In this document: in pieces, positions 12,619-24,560 of the stretch
How positions within the stretch are numbered: position 1 is the first letter of the stretch
Layout of the letters: every line of letters starts with the position of its first letter
NCBI GenBank assembly: GCA_907164885.2
Contig: OU015501.1
Coordinates: 58,225,769-58,289,768 of the forward strand
From: Dolomedes plantarius
Taxonomy: Eukaryota; Arthropoda; Arachnida; Araneae; Dolomedidae
Length of the DNA stretch: 64,000 bases
Reading direction: 5' to 3'
Translations under genes and position numbers: made by a program
The notes under the pieces: model-generated
Seen by the model: the letters and a program-made list of their open reading frames with translations, nothing else
Told to the model about the DNA's origin: nothing
Database searches by the model: none

Positions 12619-15600
12619 ATATCGACTTTTTATGAATTTAACTATTAGCTAACCAACTTAATGTTTCCATTATTTTGTCTAAACTCTACTCTGTACCTCT
12701 AAAAACAATTCTCTCTTCATGGAGTATGACAGTAGATCCTGAGCTCTCGTGCGTTCTCTTCCGTAATTTTATGAAGCTATGAAATCCATATTTCCTCGGA
12801 TTCTTACAGTATAATATACTTAAAAAATTAAGAATGTTTCGTGAATTGGATTACGTTTGACAACGACTTGCGACAGAGCATCAGTTGATCTTGCAGGTCT
12901 TCAATCCCTCTGTTTAGCTATGGGAATTAACAACTGATATTTATCTAATTACACCTGAAAAAAAAAGCATGTTTTTTAATATTGTCTTATGCATCAGAAA
13001 GTAGATCTCTTAAGGTAATGCAGGCCTTAAATAAATAAATCTCAATCAACTTTTCCAAAACACGCTTTTAATTCTACACAGGAAGACATCAGCAGTTTTA
13101 TGCCTTGTAAAAAATTACTAAAAACTTTGAAAACTACGCGAACTTACTTTATACTTCTACTTTCAGGAAACACCAGAATTCACAGACATGCATTTGCTAA
13201 TAATGTTTTTAGAAAAATCTGCGAGGAAAATTTCCCATTGCTTAAGATGGAGATTGACGATTTGGAAGGTTAACAAACGCGCTCTTCATATTTTCACTCA
13301 TTAGTATAAAATAAAAATCAGGAAATATCCCACAACATCCAATTATTCTAGAAGACAGCGGAAAAACAAATACACTATGCAGGGGCCTGCAAATTTAAAA
13401 GATATATATCCATTACTATTTCAGTCACAAGAGAGTTTTTTACTACTTAACCTGAAGGATGGATGAAAGGCTGAGTAAATGATTTGAACTCCGCGGTTGG
13501 CATGGGTGTTTTTAGTTATTTAGTATTAGCCGGCTTTAATATATGTCTCACTCTGCCTAGCTCTAAAAAGATGTCCTTAGCGCATCACAACAAACCATTC
13601 ATCTTTGAAGCCATTCAAAATGCCTTTAACGACGCATTTTAACATCTGCACCATATTTTGAACATTCAGTTTACTAAAAAAAAAAAAAGTATGTTCCCTA
13701 TTCCATAAATGTTTTCAAAACTTAATAAATTTGCATGCTTGTTTTATTCATTCTATAATGACTCCAAGAAGGTTGTGTATAAACAAAGAGCTGGGAAGCC
13801 AAAAAAAAAAAGAAAGAAAAAAGAAAAATCCACCAAAAAGCACCGAATTTATGTTATCGCCTTGAACAAAGACAAACCTTGTAAAAGACATAAATTTTGC
13901 ATAAGACCTAAAAGGTACATGGAACACGATACTATTACCGTCAATTACAGTGGACTTTGAATGAGTATAAATTCATCTTTATCTTACTGTTTCAGACAAG
14001 TAAAAATGTAGTGAATCAACTTGCATTAAAAATGTATTCTCGTGCTGCTTTCAGAAAAGCGTAATAAAGTTGTGATACGCAGCTGATAAAACAAGAGTGC
14101 GGTGACCTTTCCCGACTGGCAATTGCGCGCCAAAACCACACATAACGGACTACTCTTTTTAGAGTTTTCTTTTTTTTTCTGTCTAGAAGCTTACTTACTC
14201 GGTATATAATAATGAATTGTAAACATTTTCAACAATATACATAAATGTTTACCGACTTAAACACAAATTAGTGAAATCCCCACAAGAAATTATTTCGCTG
14301 ACTTGCATAACTGCCCACGCCTTTAACCTACCTGTGAATGTGACTCAATGAGAACCCGGGCAATCTTAGACCGACGCTCACCAGTCATTCTCATTCTTGA
14401 TCGAATCTTTAGATTTCTTCATTTATATTTTTGAAGCAGAATATGTTAAGGAAATATGTAAAGGTCTTGAAGAAAGTCTTGAATGAAATACACAAAATAT
14501 TTAAAAAAACTTCGTTTATCAGAAAAAGGGTTTTTAAATCAGCCCTTAATTCGAATACAGTGCTTCGAAATAAATTATTAAAGAACGAAACTGGGAAAAA
14601 TCCCTATGCAAGTTACACAAACCAGCATGTATAGTCCACGCGTGTTGTGTTTTGATGTACAGACAACGGATTACACAAAAGAATGCAATTCAAATTAGCA
14701 CAAACCTAAAAGAATAATAGTATTTCGGATTTGCGGATTTAAATCGCCGAATGCCCGTAGTAAACTTTGCGACAGTGAATTTCAATCAATCAATGGTCCT
14801 TTTAAAATGTCTGAAAACTAACTTTCAATACAGCTCGATTTACAACCGTATTTTCTATCTACTGATATTTCTGCAGGTGAGACAAAACAAATTGAAAAGA
14901 AAAATCTTGAAATTATTTCCGAATTCCTAATTTTATTACACTAGTCCTACCTGGGCCGGCGAAATTAGCTAAAATTTAAGAAATAAATAGCACGAGAATG
15001 CTCCAAAGGTGCTCATAAAAAAAGCTCGGGAATGCTAAAAATCCAAACATAAATACTTTAAATGAAATATCTCAAATTAACTATAACACACGTCGCATAT
15101 TTATTATAAATATATTATTCTAATAAGATTTATAGCTATTGGTACATGTAATCAGAAATGATGAAGCGTTTCAGTTCTTTATTCACTGTATAGTAATTAG
15201 AGAGCTTACTATACAGCCGGAATTTTAATCGAAACAGATTAATACAAATAAAAATAAGTACCCTGTCCACGGAGAAATATTAATTGCGAGAGAACTTTAA
15301 TTCAAATTATGATTATTCTCTGAACATAAGCGATATTTCTTTGGTTGTAATGGACCCAAGATTTCACCATCATCTCTTTTCCCGGTGCGAAACACAATTA
15401 ACAATTGAGTTACCTCTAAAGTTTCATAAACTTTAGTGTAACACAGTCGAGGTACTAAAGGGATATAATTATATCTATGGTATTATTCGTAAGGAATGAT
15501 AATTTTGGAAAATACAAAACACACTAACGCTAACAAAGAGTTCTATTCAGATTTAGTAGCCTTGAAATGTAGAGAAAACATACAAATTCGGTAATACACA

Positions 15601-16607
15601 AACGATCGCTTATTGCCGTTTATTAGGAATTATGAACAGAAACCGATATAAAAAATATATATTCACTTATAATTATAAAATAGACTAAATTTTACTGAAT
15701 GGGATTAAAAAATTTAAAACCTTTATTCCAATATAAAACTTATTTCTCAGTCAAGTCAATTCAGCAATAAATAACATTATTTATATTATAAGGATTTGCT
15801 ATCAAATGCTATTAGCTTTTCATGACAATGTTCTCCTAGATAAAAAAAAAAAAAATATCTCTCATTTGTAATACGGAAGGTCATTTATCCTTATCGTTTA
15901 ACATTCGTATCGCACAGTTTACAAACAAGGATAGTTTATGAAACCCGATATAAAGTCAATAATAGAATGGATGCTTTTCCAGAAGCGGAAGCAGCACAAA
16001 TACAGAGAATGCGTGTACTATATTCCACTTCAAACAAAATGTGAAGGAATTATAATCAAATCTCAACACTAAAATACCTATGTTTACGAATCGGTGTATT
16101 GGTAAACGAATGCATAGAGGACATCCTAAAATATACCATTATATTGGTATTACAAGCATAGGTCTATGAAAAGTAGTCCGTTTTCTCAGTAACATATTTC
16201 AACACTGAGAAAAAATCTAACCAAGCGCAAGTAAAAGCATTATTTATTTATTTTTTAGTGGGGGGAGGGGGGTGGTGAGGATATATTGTTAATAATTTAT
16301 ATTAAACTCCCTTTGCACTTGTAAAATCAGAAGCCATTTTCCCTCCGATCTTCAATAATGCATAACAATTAGCAGCAACAGTAATTATAGAACGACAGTT
16401 CAAAGATAAGGAAATAAATACAAAACTATATCATCGACTCCCGTAGAAAAAAAGTCTTTCTAAGATTAGTCCAGATTCCAAAGCACTTAACGGGGCCGAC
16501 ATTGTGACTTCAGTCCGAAGGAAAATTTAAAATTGTCCACTGTCAAATTATGTAAAATTTTATAATTTTCTCTTCTTTCAATGAAAGAAATTACCACAAA
16601 CTTTAAC
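12619..16607. other. intronic sequence, no gene seen
   Basis: AT-rich sequence without recognisable transposon ends or exons. A Lys-rich open frame at 13709-13960 is low complexity. A 64-nt exon-like stretch near 14338 was considered and rejected. Confidence 0.45.
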
Positions 16608-16609
16608 TA

Positions 16610-16851
16610 CAGCTCATATTCAAAATATTAGAATAATTACATTTTTTTACAAATTGAAAATATCGTTTGGTAATTTAATGTCTTTTAATGCAAATATGCA
16701 AACGATATTTTTATTAAGAACTTATTGTTGATTAAACTTATTTATTATCTTAAAATTAATATAATTTTTGAAAAGATTAATTGAAAAAAAATTATTTTGA
16801 AAAGTCAAAATATTAGAATATTTATTCAAGTGGTTCAAAATATTAGAATAT
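16610..16851. repeat. left terminal region with three transposase-site-like motifs
   Basis: Contains the 30-bp terminal repeat (16610-16639) and motif copies at 16621-16635, 16807-16821 and 16837-16851. Between the motifs the left and right arms are not similar, so the conserved spacing is not simply one long inverted repeat. By analogy with IR/DR Tc1 elements such as Sleeping Beauty, these words are probably transposase-binding sites (inference). Confidence 0.75.
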
Positions 16852-16972
16852 TTTACATTAATTCTCCTTAAATTATTACCCATTCATAACTGGTGGCATC
16901 ATTGATTAAATTCAGACGATTTTATTTCAAATCAGTATTCTTTTTCCAGTTTGTTTGCTTTTTCGTCTTAAA

Positions 16973-17993
16973 ATGGGTCGTGTGAGTGATATTCCTGAAT
17001 CTATTAAACTTCGTATGGTTGATTTGTATCGGCACGGTAAAAATCAAAGTTATATAGCGATTTATTTACTTTGTTCACAATCAAGCGTTAGAAAAATACT
17101 AACACAATATTCAAAAAATGGAAAATTTCAAAATAATCGCCGAAATGGCGGCCGAAAACCAAAAACATCTGCTAGAGATGACAGGAAACTGAAGCGTATA
17201 GTTAAGAAAAACCATTTTTAAAGTGTGCGATTCTTGCACCGAAAATGGAAAGAAGAAGGAGTTGAAGTTTCTGAATCGACAACATTAAGACGTCTCCATA
17301 AATTTAAGTTTGAATCTCGTGTACCGAAAACAAAACCTTTCATGACTGCAAAACAAAAGCGTATAAGATTGAATTGGTGTAAATCAAGACGTTTATGGAG
17401 CGAAGAAGATTGGGAAAAAAATATTATTTAGTGATGAAAGTATCTTTTGTGTTTCATATGGTAATCAAGGTATTCGAGTTTGGAGAATGAAGCAAGAAGC
17501 ATTTGATAAAGAATGCCTTAAACGTTCGATAAAATTTGCTTCTAGTGTCATGGTTTGGGGTTGCATGAGCGCAGAAGGACCAGGAAAGTTATGCATCGTC
17601 TACGAAAAGGTTAACTCTCAGATATATCAAGAAATTTTGGAATATTACATGATTCCATCATCAGAAGATTTATTTGAAGATGATTTCATCTTTCAACAAG
17701 ATTTAGCGTCACCGCATACCTCGGTGTCAACTAAGAATTGGTTCCGCCAACGTAAAATTAAGGTACTTCCTTGGCCACCAAACTCACCAGACATTAATCC
17801 CATCAAAAACTTATGGGGTATAATGAAGAAAAAACTCCAAGAAAATCCTCCTTCAAGTAAAACTGAGTTTGTGGCACGTATAAAGTCTATTTGGGCTAAT
17901 ATTGATAGAACTGTTTGTAAATACCTTGTATATAGTATGCAAGATCGATTGTACGCTGTTATTAAAGCTAAAGGGGATGCTACAAAATATTAA
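16973..17993 (+). pseudogene. Tc1-like transposase, DD34E fold with Glu to Lys
   Basis: It would cut and paste its own element by binding the terminal motifs with paired helix-turn-helix domains and cleaving with an RNase-H-like core. The start chosen is the Met of M-G-R-V-S-D-I-P. The first helix-turn-helix is residues 10-50, followed by a G-G-R-K-P-K hinge and a second helix-turn-helix. A TAA at 17219-17221 interrupts it. One extra A in the A-run near 17416 shifts the frame just before I-L-F-S-D-E-S (first Asp). The second Asp is in F-I-F-Q-Q-D. Thirty-four residues later the expected Glu is Lys (P-I-K-N-L-W). With the lesions ignored the length is about 339 residues, normal for the family. 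Three independent defects make it a dead copy. Confidence 0.9.
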
Positions 17994-18042
17994 ATACCAT
18001 TTACTTCATATTCATAAGGTAATATTTTTGCGTAAAATAAAA

Positions 18043-18284
18043 TATTCTAATATTTTGAACCAATCTAAATTTTATTCTAATATTTTGATGTGTTTCAGAA
18101 AGCTGTTGTATACCTAATTTATTGTATTTTATATATTGTAAATGTTAAAATCTTATCTAAACATTCCAGATTTAATTTATAAGAAATTTAATTGCATTTA
18201 CTTAGTATCAAAAATAAATAAATGGAAAATAATTTTTTCCTTATTACTTTTTCTCAATTATTCTAATATTTTGAATTTGAGCTG
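18043..18284. repeat. right terminal region with three inverted motif copies
   Basis: The reverse complement of the 15-bp word lies at 18043-18057, 18073-18087 and 18259-18273, spaced 30 and 186 bp. This mirrors the left end. The innermost copies on both sides share a 24-bp identical context. Confidence 0.75.
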
Positions 18285-18286
18285 TA

Positions 18287-21200
18287 TATGAAAGGGTCTC
18301 CTGAAAAATATGGTCTTATACAACTGGAACCCTTCCCGTATCACTCTAAGACGGTTGAAAAAATAATAATTCCAGCACTGCAATATTAAATGCAATCTAA
18401 AATGTTCTATTAATCGTCCACTATCCAGACACGAATTCCAGGTCACATTACTTTATGCTTATGTTTCCGTATATTTTTATGCATCGAAATTTCGTACATT
18501 TATTTCGTTGATATTTTTATTTTCTAAATTTTAAACACTCATCAAACATGATAAGATGTAAGTTATAAAAATAATACTATAGCTTAGTCACAATAAATAA
18601 TCGAATAGTATTCCATAATTAGTTACTAAAATAGTACTCCAAAAGTATCAAGACAGACATAAAAACTTCTTATGATTGTATTTCCTCATTCACCCTTCCC
18701 CAAAACTTATTTAAATTTCCTCCATTTATATTCAAGTTAAAGTATGCTTCGCTGCAGAGAAAAAATGCTTTTAAAAGACAAAAACTGGGGAAATAAACCA
18801 TATTAAGTGTAAAAACTTTCTTACAAAATAAAGGTTGTGAACACTTTTGATTAACATGTCTTTGCAGCTAAGCAGAGGGTTGGTTGGTTGGTTGGTTTAT
18901 ATGGGTTTAGTGGAGCAAGGTCCAAGATAAGGTAAAAAAACAGTGCTCCTCTCAACACCTAAAAAAACATCTAGAGCAATTTTACAAAATGATGCAGCTT
19001 ATCCATGCTAAGCAATAGTTTTTCATACTAAACAATACTCTGAGTATAGATGTCTTTTTATTTTCCCTATTAAAATGTTTTTATTTACATTGTCTAGTAA
19101 AATGTTATGTTCTTTTGCTTTTTGTATGCACCATTTACTACATAATCCAACAAAAATTAACTCAATTTTGCAATGAAAAGGAAGAAAAAATTATTTAAAT
19201 TTATTTATGAGAGTTACTTCTCTTGAAAATTAGTTTTTCTTTGGGCACAACTCTATATGAATGCTGAATTTTAATCAAGATTCTTATTTACATAACCTTC
19301 AACACAAAAGTCAAGGAAAAAAATTCAGGTTTAATTTTTAACTCGTATGTAGATTAAGTTCAAAGTTTAGTCTGTATAGACGAGTGAACACAGACTTTAT
19401 TTTTAGTCAACCATGAGTAAAAATTTTCGCAAATTATAAATTTATGCTTGAATAATAATTCTGCAATATGCATCTGTTAAAACTAGAACCTATCCCCTTT
19501 TATTAACTGTATTCAAGTCCTTCAAATCTGTTGAAATCCAGTATAAGATATAGGTTGTATTAGTGCATTAATCATATCATCTTCATTACAGTGTCTGATG
19601 ACAAAATTCTACAAATCTAGATCCTAGACTTGCATTGCACAAAAGACTGTTTTTTATTCAGAAAGTTTAAGAGAGAATTAGATATCTAAAAACATTTGTT
19701 AAGAAATTCCTAGTTTGTAAGTGAATTAAAGTAACCATGTGTTTGAATAAGAAACACCAAGGCTATAATTTAGGTTGAAACAATGTTACCTTCAATGAGA
19801 TACTGCTTAAAGTAGTGTCGATAAAGAAAAGAACAGATATTTAAAAGGAATTTTGGACATACATATATATTTGTCCTAATGTTAAACATCTATGCTTTAC
19901 ATTTAAGGTTAAATATGAAGCTAATTTTTCATAACTAAACATCGTTAAATGCTTTAATTTTAATGAATATTTTTCATTCCATTTTTTCTAAATATATAAG
20001 TTTATGTTATATTTAAATATACATATAAAAAAGATTGAATCACAGAAGTTAATTATGTTGATTTATTAAGTTTTTAATAATTAAAAGTTTCATCAATATT
20101 TTTCAATTGACCCAACCACTGGTATAGCTTAGGAATGGTACTATTTATACAACACAATATAACATAACAAAAATCATGAGTACCTAACCCATAGAATTAA
20201 CTATTAAATCTAATTAAGTATAAAACTTATAATAAAATGAATGAAATATTTCTTTTACATTCTTATGTTATAAAACTGTTTTATGAAAAGATTTATGTTA
20301 CGCTCATAAGCAATTATGAGTACAAAAATTTATAATGCAATATCCCAACCCTTACACTCTCCTTTACTCTTTTAGTTGGTTGGTTGAAATTTTATGGTTC
20401 AAGGTCCAGAAAGGACAAGCTATAAAAAATAAGAAGAGCAAAATAATTACATTTATAAAAAGTAGGGAGTTACTAAGGCGATTCCTTTATTCTTTTTACA
20501 TAGCAGCAAAAGCACAATCCTTATAAAGTCTTTTTCATGATAATTTATATTATCCAATGCTTGTACGGTTAGAAAATGCCTTAAAAAATCTAAAATTTGG
20601 AAAATCTAGATGATAAAAAAAAGGTGACTGGGTAAATTTCAGAGCAATGAGGGAGAAAATTTAACCATAACAAAACATAAATTATCATTGGTCTTTGAAG
20701 CAAAGGAAAATACAGCAATAGTAGGCATGTGAAAGAATATCAAAGTGTAAATTGATTTAACCTGTTAAAACAAACAATTAAAAATTTTCTAGGTTAAAGA
20801 AATTTATCAAATATAATTTGTCTATGCTGTATGATTAATTTTATAGTCGAAATTTTTCTATCACAGTTTGTACAAAAATTATTTATTCTGAAAATAAATA
20901 TAAATTTTACAACAGTATACAAAATTGTAAGAAAACCCATTTTATGATCAAACTCGGATATTCTCCCCTGTGTTTGGTTATGTTATTGCTAAAAGATTTA
21001 GTTAATTCATTTAACAGGAAAATGTCTTACATCTGAGTTAAAAAACCTACAAGGTAAAAATTTAAATAAGAAAAAAACCTACTATGTGTAGAAATGCAGT
21101 CTAGATATATTTAACATCAGTAATAATACTAAATCATTTTTTTTTTAATCAAGCGACATCAATCAACCTTAAGAACAGAGCTTCACTTCTCTCTCCTGAT

Positions 21201-24095
21201 GTATTTTTCTACAAGGCCCCAGTATAATTTTCCTTTAAAATCCGTAGCAGATATAATAAATAATGATGAAAAAATTTTCAAAACCACCAATTCCTAGGAG
21301 TCAAACTCCCAGCATGTATCAAATGGTAAACTTAAAACTTGTGCTGAATATAACTCCACGATAACTCCAAGTAATCATATTAATTATACAATCATGGCAT
21401 GGTTTCAACAGCATTCAAAGCTATGGTTTAATGCTCCATGAACAAATATGGTGACTGCAGCTAGCAAAAAACAAATGCATTAAAGAAAATATGTAAAATA
21501 TAATCAAATAGTAACTGATAAATTAAAAATTAGCTTTATACAGATAGATATACATAAAATTTAACAATTTTAGCCACTGAATTACAATAAAAGCAAACTA
21601 TTATTTTATCTAAGAATAGTTATATATGAAGCTTAGACAAAATTTAATTTATGGATTTCCTAATTATATATATAAAAAAAAATTTGCTCCAGAATTTGAA
21701 TTAAATCATATTATAAAATGAATGCAATAAATATGTTTAGAAAGATACTAATACATTAAAATATTCAACCCAAAACAGAGAGAGGTACCTATTCATCGAA
21801 ATAAAGACTATTTAAAACCATTGAAATAAATTGCAGTTAATTTAACCCACCATTATATAGCACATAGCATAACATGTAGAGCACAATACTGTGATGTATT
21901 GTGTTTTATGGATTTCATAATTATCTGTTTTCTTATTGCTGAATCAAGCTCATAGATAATAACAGGAATTTAAAAGAAATACAATCTTAGAAAATATGAT
22001 CAGAGTGGATCTATGAGTAGATAAACAAAATAAATACTCTTCTTGGAAAACACAGAAACTATGACACAAAAGCTCTAAAATACTGCATTTCTCAGAATTT
22101 CAAAATTATATATAAAAGTCATTTTATTTTGCTGCTACCACAACAAAAATCTTCACCACAAATTCACCAAGAAAGAAATATGCTCAAAGAATACAAATAA
22201 AACTCGGGTTAAAAAGCAACAATTTTCAGCATATTTTTTATAAGATGAAGAATATTCAGATTTTATGAAAAAATGTCTAGAATATTCACTTTATTAAATC
22301 TCATTTCAGCAAAGAGTGTTATATCTAATAATATAATAACTCTAAATATGTTATAATACTCTTATGCCTGAATCATTTATCATCTATTACAACCCTTTAT
22401 TAACTCAGTCTCAAAAATCCCCAAATACAGGTACCTGAATCTGAATCAATCTAAAATGCATAACATTGCCAAATTACATATAAAATCCCTAAAAGTCTAT
22501 TAAAATTTTACACTATGAACATATTAAATAACTTAATCACAAGCACAAATATCACATCATATGGGTAACATCTAAAATTCAAATTATTTCTTCAAATGAT
22601 TCAAACATACCTTAAAACAAAATGTATAAATGAGGTATCAAAGAACAAAATTAAGAAATAATGTACATATGTATAAAATACTTTGACTTCAATTATCTAT
22701 CTGTTATATTTAAATTTGCAGAAAAGACAGTTTTGCATCAAAGTATATATTAAAAAGTGAGAAGTAACAATGAAAAATATATAAATAAAACATATTGCAT
22801 GAAGTTATAATTTTTTTGAACTTTTGTTGTAAATTAAATAATATAACCATGTAAATAACATGAAGAATTCAAAATGTTATTAAAGTTCACACCAATGCTG
22901 GAGTAAATATAAAAGTATTGCTCAATGATTGATAAATTAAAATAAAAAATTGTAACAGCTTTTAAGTTTTTGAACCAGCAGATAATTAGAAGATTGCTTT
23001 CCCTAAAACAATTATACTGCATAAAATAATTTAGATAAAAACGGCACCAACGTTACATAATCTATATAATCAGAGAAGGGTATTTCATTACCCTTTGAAT
23101 GAATTAAAAGATTGCATTGTAAATCTTCCAGAACTGTAGACTATTATAATATTCATTAAATATTACACCTACTGGAAAACAGAGACAAATAAATTATCCT
23201 CGTATAACCGATCTAAATCGGCTATTAAATAGTCATCTTACAGCATATACAAAGTGTTTGTTTTCCTTCCTTTACTGTAAAATAGGTAATTTATTATGCA
23301 ATTCGTTCCCTATGAACTCTATTGATAACAAAAATTGATAATTTATGACAGTTATTTCACTAAATTAAGCTTAAATTAAAAAATTAATACTTCGTAAATG
23401 ATTTTAAGCCACCAGAGGACCATTAATCAAAACAGATGATTAAATATTTTCGATATATTTTTATAAATAATATGTGTGATGTGAAAAATTTGTCTCATTC
23501 ATTCACGCCGATTTAAGAGCTAATAAATTACGTTAGCAACATCCCGAGTAACATATGTAAACAAAACAGCGATTCGAAAGTGAAAGCGAAACCTACGAAT
23601 GAAACAATCGAATTTAAATGAATGAATAAATACTCAAATAATTCTTGTGAATACGATTAAAAATTACTAAAAACGTACAAACACAAAAAATATTAAACGA
23701 CTGAATGTTCAGAATAATGAAATTATTTGCTTCTCTCATTGCGAATTTCGATGTTTGTTAAAAAATTATTTTTAAGATGAAAAAACTAAAAGTTTCATCT
23801 CTCTACACGATGATCTACTAAAATATTAAACCAAACTTTTTTTTCTAAATCTGAGAAAGAAAAAAAGTATTTTAAACAGCAAACGTATCTCCAACTGGAA
23901 GTCATGACAGATGAGTGCAGCAAAAACAAACGACTTTTTCAACACTTGGAAGTGAAATATTAACTAAAAACTTAATATTGTTGAAGAAAAAAAACATAAA
24001 AAAATTGAGATAAAAACTTAGTAAAGAGTGATCGGTAAATACTGATGATTAACATATTAATTATTTACACAATACGAGATGAATAAACCGCTCAC
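18287..24095. other. intronic AT-rich sequence, no gene seen
   Basis: Very AT-rich, with a (GGTT)n patch at about 18878-18897. No exon, RNA gene or transposon ends recognised. Confidence 0.45.
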
Positions 24096-24355
24096 CTGAT
24101 AGTTTCCACAATTTCTGTCGCCCTGTCATATTTATCCTGTAAACATATTTCAAAATATAAGAAGATAGAAAAGGTTCATTGATAGACATATAAGAGTAGC
24201 GAAGCTCTAAACAAAGCGAGAACTTAAAACATGCGGTTTAATCTTCTAACATGAATCATAATCACAAAAAAATATTTTACCGAAGTTGTTAATGGCCACT
24301 GGTATATTGCAGGTTCTCCTCCACATGGACTATGAAGCCTAAGCTCCAAAGCCAT
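24096..24355 (-). CDS. DOT1L: DOT1L histone H3-K79 methyltransferase, first two coding exons
   Basis: DOT1L methylates Lys79 of nucleosomal histone H3, in the nucleus, using S-adenosylmethionine. Only the N-terminus is in this window. Exon 1 is 24281-24355: ATG at 24353-24355, 25 codons from M-A-L-E-L-R-L-H-S-P to W-P-L-T-T-S, followed by donor GTAAAA. Exon 2 is 24096-24136: 41 nt after acceptor TTTACAG, encoding D-K-Y-D-R-A-T-E-I-V-E-T-I plus two bases of the next codon, then donor GTGAGC. This matches the vertebrate start (E-L-R-L-K-S-P..E-P-A-V-Y-P-W-P-L, then a D-K..E-I-I-E-T-I-R block) in order and spacing. An in-frame TGA lies seven codons before the ATG, which supports the start. The SAM-binding DOT1 fold lies in later exons outside the window. 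The family call is from memory of the N-terminal sequence. Confidence 0.85.
24137..24280 (-). other. DOT1L: DOT1L intron 1
   Basis: A 144-bp intron with GTAAAA donor and TTTACAG acceptor on the minus strand. It is phase 0, between the Ser codon ending exon 1 and the Asp codon starting exon 2. Its small size contrasts with the following intron of more than 24 kb. Confidence 0.8.
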
Positions 24356-24560
24356 ATCTTCGTACCTAAACACTCAACGTGCAACGTGATTAAAAATTTT
24401 ACTAAATTATTTCACATTCCATTGTTTACATGCCCATCCCAAATCTCTTGTCTCAGCCCCCTCGGTTCTAAACACTCTTCCTCAACCTCTCATTACACAT
24501 CCTGCCGAAGCGTCTATCACGTGACAGGCAAACTATAAATATGATTGGGTGTTTTTTACT
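24356..24560 (-). promoter_or_regulatory. DOT1L 5' leader and possible core promoter
   Basis: Upstream of the ATG the minus strand carries a CACGTG E-box at about 24519-24524, a TATTTATAG box at about 24530-24538 and a CCAAT-type word near 24542. A TTTAG/GTACG junction just before the ATG could be an acceptor joining a further upstream leader exon. No transcription start can be proven from the sequence. Confidence 0.3.

Larger units (their letters stand above)
16610..18284 (+). mobile_element. Tc1-like DD34E transposon, full length but inactivated
   Basis: A 1675-bp element between TA dinucleotides at 16608-16609 and 18285-18286. The terminal inverted repeats are 30 bp with one mismatch (ends CAGCTC...GAGCTG). 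A 15-bp word CAAAATATTAGAATA occurs three times at the left (16621, 16807, 16837) and three times inverted at the right (18043, 18073, 18259). The spacings of 186 and 30 bp are mirrored exactly. The interior encodes one transposase reading plus-ward, broken by a stop, a frameshift and a catalytic substitution. The element sits in the DOT1L intron, antisense to that gene. Confidence 0.9.
1..24095 (-). other. DOT1L: DOT1L intron 2 (partial, runs off the window)
   Basis: Minus-strand intron that begins with the donor GTGAG just below 24096 and continues past position 1. I looked for the expected next exon (Trp-Val-Cys-Glu-Glu after a split Arg codon, and the downstream L-A-M-E-N-Y-V-L stretch) on the minus strand and found none, so the intron appears longer than 24 kb. 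Its content is AT-rich sequence with (TA)n arrays, small MITEs, one Tc1 relic and one nearly complete Tc1-like element. That exon 3 lies outside the window is an inference from a by-eye search. Confidence 0.7.

Noticed and set aside
13709..13960. Lys-rich 83-codon open frame
   Set aside because: The Lys tract is just an A-rich stretch; no start context or homology.
14338..14401. Exon-like minus-strand stretch ending in a CAG|GTAGGT donor, open frame with R-R-S-K-I-A-R-V-L-I-E
   Set aside because: It does not match the expected DOT1L exon 3, its phase would break the reading frame downstream, the acceptor is weak, and a 20-codon open stretch is common by chance.
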